Below, piece by piece: positions 8,779 to 17,345 of a stretch of 64,000 nucleotides of DNA. This DNA comes from JAVKBW01 sp040222995 (lineage in GTDB: Bacteria; Pseudomonadota; Alphaproteobacteria; UBA8366; Aestuariispiraceae), in contig JAVKBW010000046.1 in the NCBI GenBank assembly GCA_040222995.1, forward strand, positions 496,001-560,000, in the 5' to 3' direction. Positions within the stretch are counted from its first letter, which is position 1. Each line of letters opens with the position of its first letter. The notes under the pieces were generated by a model, which was given only the letters and a program-made list of their open reading frames with translations, did no database searches and had not been told where the DNA came from. The translations under genes were made by a program, and so were the position numbers.

Positions 8779-10065
8779 ATGGGTAAGATTGAGAGCGACA
8801 TTCCTGTCGACCCGCCTTTAGAAACGGTTAAGACAGATCAATCGTCCGAAATACGAAACGGGGAACTGGACGGGCCATTGATGCTTAAAGAACCGAAGCA
8901 GATTGTCTTTGTACTGGGGGCTGGTCGGGCATCGACCGATGCAGCTGTGGCGATATCGCTTCAGCTTCGGGCAGAAAACGCCACCATGCCGATATACTTC
9001 TACTACACCGGCCGCATCGCCTATGATACAGCGGTCGGGCATTCCTATGTACTGAAGGAAGGCCTTCGCCGTTGTGGAAAGGTTAAAATTCTTGCGCACC
9101 AACAGCGGAATTTCGGTAGGCGGGTAGCAACCTTGTTCAACCTGCTACTATTTTTCATGTCTTTGGTGATGCATCGCTCGCTGGTCTTTATTGCGCCACG
9201 ATCGGATACCTTTCCGATGCAGCCGATTCCGTTTCTGTCCAGACTGGGCGGTGGGTCATGTAGCGCCTTAAAGTCGTTTCAAGCACCATTCAACGATACG
9301 ATGATCCTGCATTGGGAGCGTGATAATCCGCATCGAGTTCGTCCATACCGGTTTTTACCAGATTATTGTGTTTTCTCCCATCCTCAGCAGCACGTCTTTT
9401 TCAGCAAGTTTATCGAGACACCTTGGAAGGCGATCGGCACATTTCATGCCTATCCTGCGTGGCGGCAGTTCTGCGAACTGCTGGTTGCGAAACAGGGTGT
9501 GATGGATATAGACGGCAGGCACCGGCCTGTGGAAAAAGGGCCGGTGTTTATCGTCCTCGGTGAAGAACGAATTATTCCCAAAGGATATGTGCGACCCGGC
9601 GCGGCGCGCGACCAGATGCGCACAACCCTTAAAATATTGAAGGAAACTGCACCGGACGCGACAGTGGTGATAAAACCGCATCCTGGATTTGACCGGGCTG
9701 AACTGGAAAGCCTTGTCGGTGAGTTTTTAAGTGAAACAACCTTTATCAGCGACGCCCATGTCGCGTTGCTTGCAAAGTTGGGAGATGCGGTATTTTCAGG
9801 TGCCGCAAGTTCGGCATTTCTGAACTTCTGTTTTGAAAGAACACCGGTGGTCGAAACGACATTGTATGATCCGGTTCTAAATCCAACCGGGCGCAGCAAA
9901 GTAGAGATCAAGGGACATGTATACGCAAAGACAGAATCGGAAATTGCTGCAGTCGTTCACCGGATTGTTGATGGGAATGCGGTTGATCTTGCATCAGATC
10001 CATCGGATATCGTTCATCTACTGACTGACTCGCTTACCAGCCAACTATGGATAAAAGTGGCATAA
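8779..10065 (+). CDS. Hypothetical protein, possible GT-B type glycosyltransferase
   Basis: I do not recognise a specific family for this 428-residue protein. It has a Rossmann-like N-terminal stretch (I-V-F-V-L-G-A-G at about 42-49), a hydrophobic segment near 115-137 that may bind the membrane, and a K-P-H-P motif at 299-302. K-P-H-P before a second Rossmann-like half is seen in capsule-type and polysialyltransferase-like GT-B enzymes, so transfer of a (nonulosonate?) sugar is a reasonable guess. It sits 8 bases after the deacetylase gene and belongs to the operon. Confidence 0.6.
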   Translation: MGKIESDIPVDPPLETVKTDQSSEIRNGELDGPLMLKEPKQIVFVLGAGRASTDAAVAISLQLRAENATMPIYFYYTGRIAYDTAVGHSYVLKEGLRRCGKVKILAHQQRNFGRRVATLFNLLLFFMSLVMHRSLVFIAPRSDTFPMQPIPFLSRLGGGSCSALKSFQAPFNDTMILHWERDNPHRVRPYRFLPDYCVFSHPQQHVFFSKFIETPWKAIGTFHAYPAWRQFCELLVAKQGVMDIDGRHRPVEKGPVFIVLGEERIIPKGYVRPGAARDQMRTTLKILKETAPDATVVIKPHPGFDRAELESLVGEFLSETTFISDAHVALLAKLGDAVFSGAASSAFLNFCFERTPVVETTLYDPVLNPTGRSKVEIKGHVYAKTESEIAAVVHRIVDGNAVDLASDPSDIVHLLTDSLTSQLWIKVA

Positions 10066-10093
10066 CCGGGTCTGTGAGGCGCGCTGGAACGGA

Positions 10094-10918
10094 ATGTTCA
10101 ATCGAGACTCACGTCAACCTGCAACAACCAGTAACAAGGAAGCAAAGAGCGTGCAAAAATGGCAAACTTCATGGAATGAAGACGGTGAAGAAAACAGTTA
10201 CGGGCAAGTTCTCTATAAACGGGCTGTCGGTGAACTGCCGGAAATGGAATCCAGCAAAGCTGCTGCACGGCAGCTTGACGGGATTTTGAAGCCAACTGAT
10301 CGGCTGGCCGATATCGGTTGCGCCGCCGGCCATTACCTTCGTACCCTGCGGAGCCGTTTCGGCGCTGATTTCGATTATCTCGGGGTCGATGCGACACCGA
10401 GCTATCTTGCTCTGGCTCAAAAGGCGTTCAGCACGGACCCCAAAGCGGCATTCACTGAAGGCAATCTGTACGATCTACCGTTTGACGACAGCAGCTTCGA
10501 TATCGCCATGTGCAACAATGTGTTGATACATCTGCCCAGCGTCGCTGTGCCGCTGCGTGAAATCGCTCGAGTCGCAAAACGCCATGCGATGATCAGAATG
10601 ATGGTCGGCCAGCGCACGTTCCTGATTCGCGATGTCGACGCTGCGGACGACGGCTTTGAGCTGACGGATGAGGGAGAGCCGATCGGCTTTCAGTATTTCA
10701 GCATTTACAGCGAGGCCTATGTCCGGGCGGTTCTGGAATCGTCGCCAGGCGTCAAATCCGTCCGCATCGTACCGGATGAAGATTTCGATCCGGGCATGAT
10801 CCAGCAGGCAGCGCAGGAATATGATCAATCGAAAAGCACGACCAAGGTTCTCGGCGGGAAACAGATTCGCGATTCAGTCTTATGTCCGTGGGCGTTCGTC
10901 CATATCGAAAAAGAATAG
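10094..10918 (+). CDS. Class I SAM-dependent methyltransferase
   Basis: This is a methyltransferase of Methyltransf_11 type, 274 residues from this ATG. Motif I reads L-A-D-I-G-C-A-A-G-H-Y near residue 72, motif II D-Y-L-G-V-D follows, and a post-motif region C-N-N-V-L-I-H matches the family. Substrate unknown; it probably modifies a sugar or a pathway intermediate in the cytoplasm. The start is uncertain: a GTG at 10151 has an AAGGA about 10 bases upstream and would give a 255-residue protein beginning at the conserved-looking W-Q-T-S-W segment. The next gene begins 26 bases downstream. Confidence 0.78.
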   Translation: MFNRDSRQPATTSNKEAKSVQKWQTSWNEDGEENSYGQVLYKRAVGELPEMESSKAAARQLDGILKPTDRLADIGCAAGHYLRTLRSRFGADFDYLGVDATPSYLALAQKAFSTDPKAAFTEGNLYDLPFDDSSFDIAMCNNVLIHLPSVAVPLREIARVAKRHAMIRMMVGQRTFLIRDVDAADDGFELTDEGEPIGFQYFSIYSEAYVRAVLESSPGVKSVRIVPDEDFDPGMIQQAAQEYDQSKSTTKVLGGKQIRDSVLCPWAFVHIEKE

Positions 10919-10944
10919 CGACCTTTCGAGGCAGACCATAACCA

Positions 10945-12348
10945 ATGCAATCTGACCTAAAGACAGTCGTTGTCCAGGGGCTGGGCTTCGTCGGCGCGGC
11001 CACGGTCGCGGCTGTGTCCGATGCCGTCGACGAAGCTGGCAATCCGCTGTATCGCGTTATCGGCGTCGATTTGCCGAATGACGAAGGACGGCGCCGTGCG
11101 GCCAGTATTAATGCCGGCCGCTTTCCGTTTGATACCAGTGACCCCGCCCTCGAATCGGCGCTGGCGGCAGCACATAGCGTTGGGCGTATCGCCGGAACTA
11201 CAGATCCGGCAGCCTTCGGCCAAGCAGATATTGTTCTTGTCGATGTGAACCTGGATTTGAAATCGGATGGGGAAAAGGTTGATGTATCCATCGATGGTTT
11301 CACGTCCGCCATCGCCATGCTGGCGGCGCATGTTTCTGCCCGGACACTGATTGTCGTCGAAACCACGGTGCCACCGGGAACCTGCGAAAAACTGGTGTTG
11401 CCGACCCTGTTCAATGGAATGAAACGGCGCGGGATCGTCTCGTCTGAAGACGAAGTCTTACTGGCGCATTCTTATGAACGGGTTATGCCCGGAGCAGATT
11501 ACCTGGATTCGATCGTCAACTACTGGCGGGTTTATTCGGCCACTACCGATGAAGCCGCGCAGCGTTGCGAAGCATTCCTTTCAAGCATCATCAATGTTGA
11601 AGACTATCCGCTGACCAGGCTGGAAAGCACGACGGCATCCGAAATGGCCAAAGTTCTCGAAAACAGCTATCGCGCAACAACCATTGCCTTCATGGATGAA
11701 TGGGGCCGGTTTGCCGAAAGTCTGGACATCGATCTGTTTCAGGTGATCGACGCCATTCGCATGCGTCCAACCCACAGCAATATTCGTCAGCCGGGTTTCG
11801 GTGTCGGCGGGTACTGCCTGACAAAGGATCCGCTGTTCGCCGATATTGGCGCCAGAAAGTTTTTCGGCAACGAAACCCTGTCCTTCCCGTTCTGCACGCA
11901 AGCGGTTGAAAACAACAACAGAATGCCGATGGCTACGCTCGACATGGTGCGGCGGGGGCTGGGTGGCGACCTTGCCGGCAGGAAACTGCTGCTGTGCGGC
12001 GTAAGTTACCGGCAGGATGTGGCCGATACACGGTATTCCCCTTCCGAGGTGTTCTATCGTAGTGCAACGGAAGCCGGCGCGATCGTCACTTGCCATGATC
12101 CGTTGGTCACACATTGGCAGGAACTGGATCTTGATCTTCCGGCGGAACTTCCCGATGCCAAAGAATTCGACGGTGTCGTGTTCGCGGTGCCGCACGGCTT
12201 TTACAAAGACCTTGATCTCGCACAGTGGATTAATGGGTCGGATGGTGTGGTCGTCGATGCAAACCGGGTGCTAACGCCGGACCAGCTTGATCAACTGCGT
12301 GCCGCGAAGGTTGCGTGTTATTCTATCGGCCGGGGCAGAGTATCTTGA
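10945..12348 (+). CDS. UDP-glucose/GDP-mannose dehydrogenase family nucleotide-sugar 6-dehydrogenase
   Basis: The enzyme oxidises C6 of a UDP-hexose twice with NAD to give the uronic acid. It has an N-terminal Rossmann motif (G-L-G-F-V-G at about 12-17), the central helical domain and the catalytic cysteine C291 in F-G-V-G-G-Y-C-L-T-K-D. At 467 residues it is rather longer than UDP-GlcNAc or UDP-Glc dehydrogenases (about 390-440). The WbpB-, WbpD- and WbpE-like genes at 20686-23373 need a UDP-GlcNAc 6-dehydrogenase (WbpA) as their first step, and this is the only candidate in the window. Its substrate is therefore inferred from context. The stop overlaps the next TTG start. Confidence 0.85.
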   Translation: MQSDLKTVVVQGLGFVGAATVAAVSDAVDEAGNPLYRVIGVDLPNDEGRRRAASINAGRFPFDTSDPALESALAAAHSVGRIAGTTDPAAFGQADIVLVDVNLDLKSDGEKVDVSIDGFTSAIAMLAAHVSARTLIVVETTVPPGTCEKLVLPTLFNGMKRRGIVSSEDEVLLAHSYERVMPGADYLDSIVNYWRVYSATTDEAAQRCEAFLSSIINVEDYPLTRLESTTASEMAKVLENSYRATTIAFMDEWGRFAESLDIDLFQVIDAIRMRPTHSNIRQPGFGVGGYCLTKDPLFADIGARKFFGNETLSFPFCTQAVENNNRMPMATLDMVRRGLGGDLAGRKLLLCGVSYRQDVADTRYSPSEVFYRSATEAGAIVTCHDPLVTHWQELDLDLPAELPDAKEFDGVVFAVPHGFYKDLDLAQWINGSDGVVVDANRVLTPDQLDQLRAAKVACYSIGRGRVS

Positions 12349-13319
12349 TCAAATGTCTGGTTTTCGGCGGAGCCGGTTTCATCGGAGCGCATGTTGCTCA
12401 GCGGCTTCTGAAGCGCGGCGACCATGTTACGGTTGCCGATAATCGGACTGATGCTTTCGCCGACCGCTTTTTTACCAGACTGAAGGCCAAAGCTAGTCTG
12501 GATATTATCGATGTTGATCTTCGCTTGTCCGAAAGCCACGCCAGGTTTGGCGACGACTACGACTATATTTTCGATTTCGCGGCCTTGCTCGGGGTTGAGC
12601 GCGTTTTGGCGCATCCCTGGGAAACGCTGGTCGACAATACCGCGCTGGCGCAAACGGCGATGGAAGTCGCGCGGGCGCAGCGAAATCTGAAATCTGTCTT
12701 TTTCGCCGGCACGAGCGAGATATACAGTGGGGCGCTGCTTCATGGCGCCGTGTCGCCGCTGGCCGAAACGGTGCCGCTGACACTGCCCGACCTGTCGCAT
12801 TCGCGAACCTCCTACATGCTGTCGAAGGCGGTTGGCGAATCGCTCTGTCACTATTCCGGTGCGCCGGCCGTCATTGGTCGTTTCTTCAACATCTATGGGC
12901 CGCGGATGGGAATGTCGCATGCCATCCCCCAGTTGATGGAAAGGGCATGGAAGCTTTCTGATGGAGAAGATTTCGCTGTCTATTCCGCCGATCACCGGCG
13001 AGCATTCTGCTACATAGACGATGCTGTAGACATCATTCTTGCCCTTGCCGGTAGTCCGGATGCAATCGGCGGTACATACAATATTGGCAACGGCGATACC
13101 GATGTCAGGATAGACGAGCTTGCCGGCATCATCCTTAAAACAGTCGATCGGCCACAGTCGAAAATCGTGCCGTCCGGCGATCATCAGGGGTCATCGGCGC
13201 ATCGCGCACCGGATATGAGCCTGACCAAAACGATGACCGGGCTGACGGCGGCCACATCGCTGGAACATGGTTGCAAGCAAACCTTCGACTGGTATCTGGA
13301 AAATGTCTTTACAGCCTGA
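12345..13319 (+). CDS. NAD-dependent epimerase/dehydratase (extended SDR)
   Basis: This is an extended short-chain dehydrogenase of 324 residues. The NAD motif G-G-A-G-F-I-G is at 8-14, and the catalytic Y157-x3-K161 is preceded by a T-S-E-I-Y segment like that of UDP-xylose synthase and some 4,6-dehydratases. It could be the 4,6-dehydratase that the nonulosonate pathway needs (LegB), or a decarboxylase/epimerase for a UDP-uronate made by the preceding dehydrogenase. The T-S-E triad fits both. The TTG start at 12345 overlaps the previous stop (TTGA) with a G-rich site just upstream. It overlaps neuC by 17 bases. Confidence 0.82.
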   Translation: MIKCLVFGGAGFIGAHVAQRLLKRGDHVTVADNRTDAFADRFFTRLKAKASLDIIDVDLRLSESHARFGDDYDYIFDFAALLGVERVLAHPWETLVDNTALAQTAMEVARAQRNLKSVFFAGTSEIYSGALLHGAVSPLAETVPLTLPDLSHSRTSYMLSKAVGESLCHYSGAPAVIGRFFNIYGPRMGMSHAIPQLMERAWKLSDGEDFAVYSADHRRAFCYIDDAVDIILALAGSPDAIGGTYNIGNGDTDVRIDELAGIILKTVDRPQSKIVPSGDHQGSSAHRAPDMSLTKTMTGLTAATSLEHGCKQTFDWYLENVFTA

Positions 13320-14502
13320 AAAAAGACGGGTCTGCGTCGCGACTGGATCACGGGCGGAATATGGTCTGCTTGTACCAACCTTGGAAGCGTTGCGCGACGC
13401 GGGCGATTTCGACCTGCAGCTTCTTGTGACAGGCGCGCATCTGTCACCGATCTACGGAAATACGATCGAGGCGATTGAAGCTGACGGGTTTGTTGTGGAT
13501 GCCGCCGTCGATATGGGGCTGGCGGCTTCGACACCTGTGGCAATCACAAAGTCTGTCGGTTTGGGCATGATCGGCATTGCCGATGCCCTGCAGGCTCTGA
13601 AGCCCGATATCATCGTAATTCTGGGAGATCGCTACGAAATGCTGGCGGTTGGGTCCGCTGCGCTGTTTCAACGGATACCCATAGCCCATATTCACGGTGG
13701 TGAAGTTACCGCGGGTGCATTCGATGAAGCCATTCGCCATTCGCTGACGAAGATGGCGCATCTTCATCTGGTGGCCGCTGACCAGTTTGCGGCCCGGGTG
13801 CGCCAGCTTGGCGAAAACCCGGATACGATCAAGGTTGTCGGTGCGCCGGGTCTTGAAAACCTTCGCCGGATGGAGCCGCTGAGCCGACAGGAGCTGGAAG
13901 CGGATCTGGGTATCACGCTGAGCGAAACGACGTTTTTGATTACCTTCCACCCGGTAACGCTTGAAAAGCGGACACCGCGCGATTCCATTGATGCACTGCT
14001 CGATGCGCTATCGGCGTTTCCGGATGCTTCGATGATCTTTACCGGGGCCAATGCAGATACGCGCAGTGATGTCATTCACGACCGGGTATCCCAGTTCGTC
14101 AATGGCAGGAAAAACAAGGCCGTTCTTGTGTCCAATCTGGGTCAGAAGCGCTATCTCAGTGCGATGAAGCTCGCATCCGCCGTTGTCGGCAACTCGTCCA
14201 GCGGCATAATCGAAGCACCGTTCGCCCGGGCCCCGACGGTCAATATCGGGCAGCGGCAGGCCGGCCGCCCTCAGGCCGAGTCCATCATTGATTGCGTCGA
14301 TGAAAGCCAGGCGATAGAGAAGGCCCTGCGAAAAGCATTGGATCCGGCGTTTCGGCAGGAATGGCCTGAACAGTTGTCGTTGTTCGGCGACGGTTATACC
14401 GCCGACCGGATCGTTGCGGCGCTGAGAGAAATGGACTTGTCGGAGGGCAGCCTGCTGAAGCGGTTCTTCGATATCGACACACCGACGGCTTCCACGAAAT
14501 AG
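13303..14502 (+). CDS. neuC: Hydrolysing UDP/GDP-N-acetylhexosamine 2-epimerase (NeuC/LegG type)
   Basis: This enzyme releases the nucleotide and inverts C2, giving the free ManNAc-type sugar that NeuB condenses with phosphoenolpyruvate. Its motifs are typical: G-S-R-A-E-Y-G-L-L near residue 16, G-D-R-Y-E-M-L near 108 and H-I-H-G-G-E near 129. The late G-N-S-S-S-G-I-I-E segment belongs to the nucleotide site. The length of 399 residues is normal. The ATG at 13303 lies inside the end of the preceding gene; a GC-poor alternative at 13267 adds 12 residues and is less likely. In a locus with a PtmE-like gene it may act on a GDP-sugar, as LegG does. Confidence 0.92.
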   Translation: MSLQPEKRRVCVATGSRAEYGLLVPTLEALRDAGDFDLQLLVTGAHLSPIYGNTIEAIEADGFVVDAAVDMGLAASTPVAITKSVGLGMIGIADALQALKPDIIVILGDRYEMLAVGSAALFQRIPIAHIHGGEVTAGAFDEAIRHSLTKMAHLHLVAADQFAARVRQLGENPDTIKVVGAPGLENLRRMEPLSRQELEADLGITLSETTFLITFHPVTLEKRTPRDSIDALLDALSAFPDASMIFTGANADTRSDVIHDRVSQFVNGRKNKAVLVSNLGQKRYLSAMKLASAVVGNSSSGIIEAPFARAPTVNIGQRQAGRPQAESIIDCVDESQAIEKALRKALDPAFRQEWPEQLSLFGDGYTADRIVAALREMDLSEGSLLKRFFDIDTPTASTK

Positions 14503-14510
14503 GCGAAAAT

Positions 14511-16223
14511 ATGCGAGTTTTAGGAATTGCGAGCGACGTCTGGATATCCTCGGCGGCGCTGATCGAAGACGGAAAGATTGTTCATGCGGTTGCAGAGGAA
14601 CGATACAATCGGCGGAAGATGGCGAAGGATTTTCCTCGCGCGTCCATCGATTCCTGTCTGGCGCGGGCCGGTATCGGTATCAACGATGTCGATGCCGTCG
14701 CATTCGGCTGGTCGCCTGCCGGTCATATGCGTCAGGTCAGTGGTCGTTTCCTCGACACGATGCGGTGGCGCGGTGAATACCTGTATATGGTGCCTGCCAG
14801 TCTTGTCCGGCAATTCGGCTCGCCGAACATCACCAACCTTACGCAGCATGTCGAGACCGAGGATTGGAACTGCAACATCGTTTACGTCAACCATCACATG
14901 GCGCATGCAGCGTCAGCCTACAATCTTTCGCCTTTCGAGGATTGCGCCATTTTCACGATGGATGGCCGGGGCGATGCCGATACCTGCACCTGGAATGTCG
15001 GCCGGAACGGAACGATCGAAAAAGTTAAATCGCTCGCCATGCCGACATCCATCGGCCTGTTGTACAGCTCGATCACCGATTTTCTGGGCTTCAAGCCGCA
15101 TGTCGATGAATGGAAAGTCATGGCCTTGGCGTCGTACGGCAAGAAGACGGACTATGTCGATCGCCTTCGCCGCCTGATCACTCTTCTCGATGACGGGGGC
15201 TTCGAAATCGATCTTTCGTATTTCTCGTTCTACAAGTTCGACCCGGATCCCTACATGTTCTCCGAAAAATTCATTGAGTTGTTCGGCGAACCCAGAACGC
15301 GCGATGAGGAGCTGACCAGCCGGCACCAGGACATTGCTTTCGCCATGCAAGCCGTGTTCGAGGAAATCGCCACGCACATGCTGGTCAAGCTGCATGATCT
15401 GACAGGTATGGACCGGTTGGCAATGGCGGGCGGCGCTGTCATGAATTCCGTCTATAACGGCAAGATTCTCGACAGAACGCCGTTCAAGGAGTTGTTCATT
15501 CCGTCCTGTCCCGACGACAGCGGCGTTTCGCTTGGCGCGGCGCTTTATGCTTATCAGCAAATGGCGCCGGGATCGCCGATTATCCATCACCGTGACAACT
15601 ACTGGGGCGATGAATTTAGCGACGCGGAAATCGAAGAGACCCTGGCCAAGTACAAGCTTAATGCCCGGAAATGCGAAACCCCGGCAGACACCGCCGCAGA
15701 AATGCTGGAAAACAGCAAGCTTGTCGGCTGGTTCCAGGGACGGATGGAATTCGGTCAGCGTGCGCTTGGCAACCGGTCGATCCTTGCGGATCCGCGCCGC
15801 GAAGACAGCAAGGATCTGGTTAACAAGGCCGTCAAGTATCGTGAAAGTTTCAGACCGTTCGCACCGGCGATCCTTTCAGAGCGTCTGGGCGATTATTTCC
15901 ATGCGCCGGAAGGGCTGGAAGTGCTGTTCATGGAACGCGTTTTGGATGCGCGGGAAGAGAAAAAGGCTGAGATACCGGCGGTCGTGCATGTCGATGGCAC
16001 AGGTCGGGTGCAATCGGTCGATAAAGGCACAAACCCGCTGTTCTATCAGTTGATCGAAGCCTTCGAAGCACGCACCGGGGTGCCGATCGTGCTGAATACA
16101 TCGTTCAATCTGAACGGCGAGCCGATCGTCCGGTCGCCATCGGACGCGATACGGTCCTTCTTCACCTGCGGTCTGGATGCGATTTTCCTCGGGTCGTATC
16201 TGATCGAAAAGCCGAAAACCTGA
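14511..16223 (+). CDS. Carbamoyltransferase (NodU/CmcH/TobZ family)
   Basis: This enzyme transfers a carbamoyl group from carbamoyl phosphate, through a carbamoyl-adenylate, to a hydroxyl of a sugar or natural product. The N-terminal Kae1-like domain holds a metal-binding H-x3-H (H128, H132 in N-H-H-M-A-H-A). The C-terminal YrdC-like-associated half contains G-R-M-E-F-G-Q-R-A-L-G-N-R-S at about 409-422. The full family length (570 residues) is present. Relatives act in Nod-factor decoration and in antibiotics, and some sit in LPS loci. Here it likely O-carbamoylates a surface sugar. It follows neuC by 8 bases and precedes neuB. Confidence 0.9.
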   Translation: MRVLGIASDVWISSAALIEDGKIVHAVAEERYNRRKMAKDFPRASIDSCLARAGIGINDVDAVAFGWSPAGHMRQVSGRFLDTMRWRGEYLYMVPASLVRQFGSPNITNLTQHVETEDWNCNIVYVNHHMAHAASAYNLSPFEDCAIFTMDGRGDADTCTWNVGRNGTIEKVKSLAMPTSIGLLYSSITDFLGFKPHVDEWKVMALASYGKKTDYVDRLRRLITLLDDGGFEIDLSYFSFYKFDPDPYMFSEKFIELFGEPRTRDEELTSRHQDIAFAMQAVFEEIATHMLVKLHDLTGMDRLAMAGGAVMNSVYNGKILDRTPFKELFIPSCPDDSGVSLGAALYAYQQMAPGSPIIHHRDNYWGDEFSDAEIEETLAKYKLNARKCETPADTAAEMLENSKLVGWFQGRMEFGQRALGNRSILADPRREDSKDLVNKAVKYRESFRPFAPAILSERLGDYFHAPEGLEVLFMERVLDAREEKKAEIPAVVHVDGTGRVQSVDKGTNPLFYQLIEAFEARTGVPIVLNTSFNLNGEPIVRSPSDAIRSFFTCGLDAIFLGSYLIEKPKT

Positions 16224-16266
16224 ACCCCGCCTCGCGTATGACTGGTTACTACGGGAGTATCTCTTG

Positions 16267-17337
16267 ATGAGCGTATTCGTGATTGCCGAAGCCGGCGTCA
16301 ACCATTTGGGAAATCTCGGCATCGCGCTGGCGATGATCGATGTTGCCGCCGAAGCCGGCGCGTCGGCCTGCAAGTTCCAGGCGTTCAAGTCCGAAAACCT
16401 GGTAACTGGCTGGGCGCCGAAAGCAACGTATCAAAGCGCCAATGACGGGGCCGAAGGTGGCCAGCTCGACATGCTGCGTCCGCTTGAGCTTCCGCGGTCG
16501 GCCTATCCGATCCTGCGCGACGCATGTGAAAGGTCAGGCATCGAACTTATCGTTACGCCGTTCGATATTCCGAGCATTCCGTTTCTGGCGCACGAACTGG
16601 GACTTCGCCGGCTGAAAATTGCTTCCGGTGAAACAACGAACTCACAGATGCTGGTAACCGCGGCGAGAACCCAGCGTGAAATCATCCTGTCCACGGGCAT
16701 GACCGATCTGCATGAAGTGAAGGAAGCCCTCGGTGCCCTGGCTTTCGGCTATCTGGAGCCAGAGACAAAACAGCCGACCCGCGGCGACTTCCTGGCGATG
16801 GTCGACGCACCGGACGTAATGGAAAAACTGAAATCCAAGGTAACGCTACTGCATTGCACCAGCCAGTATCCGACGCCGATTGAAGGCGCTAACGTAATGG
16901 CCATCCCGACGATGCGTGAGGCTTTCGGGCTTGATGTCGGGCTTTCAGATCACACGCTCGGCAGTGCGGCAGCTGCGGCGGCCGCAGCTCACGGCGCCAG
17001 AATGTTCGAAAAGCACTTCACGCTTTCCAGCCGTTTGCCCGGGCCTGATCATCTGGCCTCCGCAGAGCCGGACGGCCTGAAGGCCTATATCAGTATGGTG
17101 CGGGATGTCGTCAGCTCTCTGGGTGACGGTGAAAAACGGCTTCTGGATATCGAGAAAAACACCCAGGACGTAGCGCGTCGAAGCCTTGTTGCAGCCCGAC
17201 CGATTTCAAAGGGTGAGGTTCTTACCGAAGAAAACCTGACCGCAAAACGGCCGGCGGATGGCAAGAATTCGATGGATTACTGGGACATGCTGGGCAAGCA
17301 GGCCGCCCGCGACTATGACACGGACGAGATGATCTGA
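16267..17337 (+). CDS. neuB: N-acetylneuraminate/legionaminate synthase (NeuB family)
   Basis: The enzyme condenses phosphoenolpyruvate with an N-acylated mannosamine-type sugar to form the nine-carbon acid. The N-terminal TIM barrel opens with I-A-E-A-G-V-N-H and holds K-I-A-S-G-E near 117-122. H-C-T-S-Q-Y-P and L-S-D-H-T follow, and an E-K-H-F-T-L loop precedes the C-terminal antifreeze-like SAF domain (S-L-V-A-A-R-P-I-x-K-G). It has 356 residues. A TTG directly before the ATG (16264) could also serve, with GGGAG 6-9 bases upstream of both. The gene confirms that the locus makes a sialic-acid-like sugar; the exact product is not decided by sequence. Confidence 0.93.
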   Translation: MSVFVIAEAGVNHLGNLGIALAMIDVAAEAGASACKFQAFKSENLVTGWAPKATYQSANDGAEGGQLDMLRPLELPRSAYPILRDACERSGIELIVTPFDIPSIPFLAHELGLRRLKIASGETTNSQMLVTAARTQREIILSTGMTDLHEVKEALGALAFGYLEPETKQPTRGDFLAMVDAPDVMEKLKSKVTLLHCTSQYPTPIEGANVMAIPTMREAFGLDVGLSDHTLGSAAAAAAAAHGARMFEKHFTLSSRLPGPDHLASAEPDGLKAYISMVRDVVSSLGDGEKRLLDIEKNTQDVARRSLVAARPISKGEVLTEENLTAKRPADGKNSMDYWDMLGKQAARDYDTDEMI

Positions 17338-17345
17338 TCGCCGCC

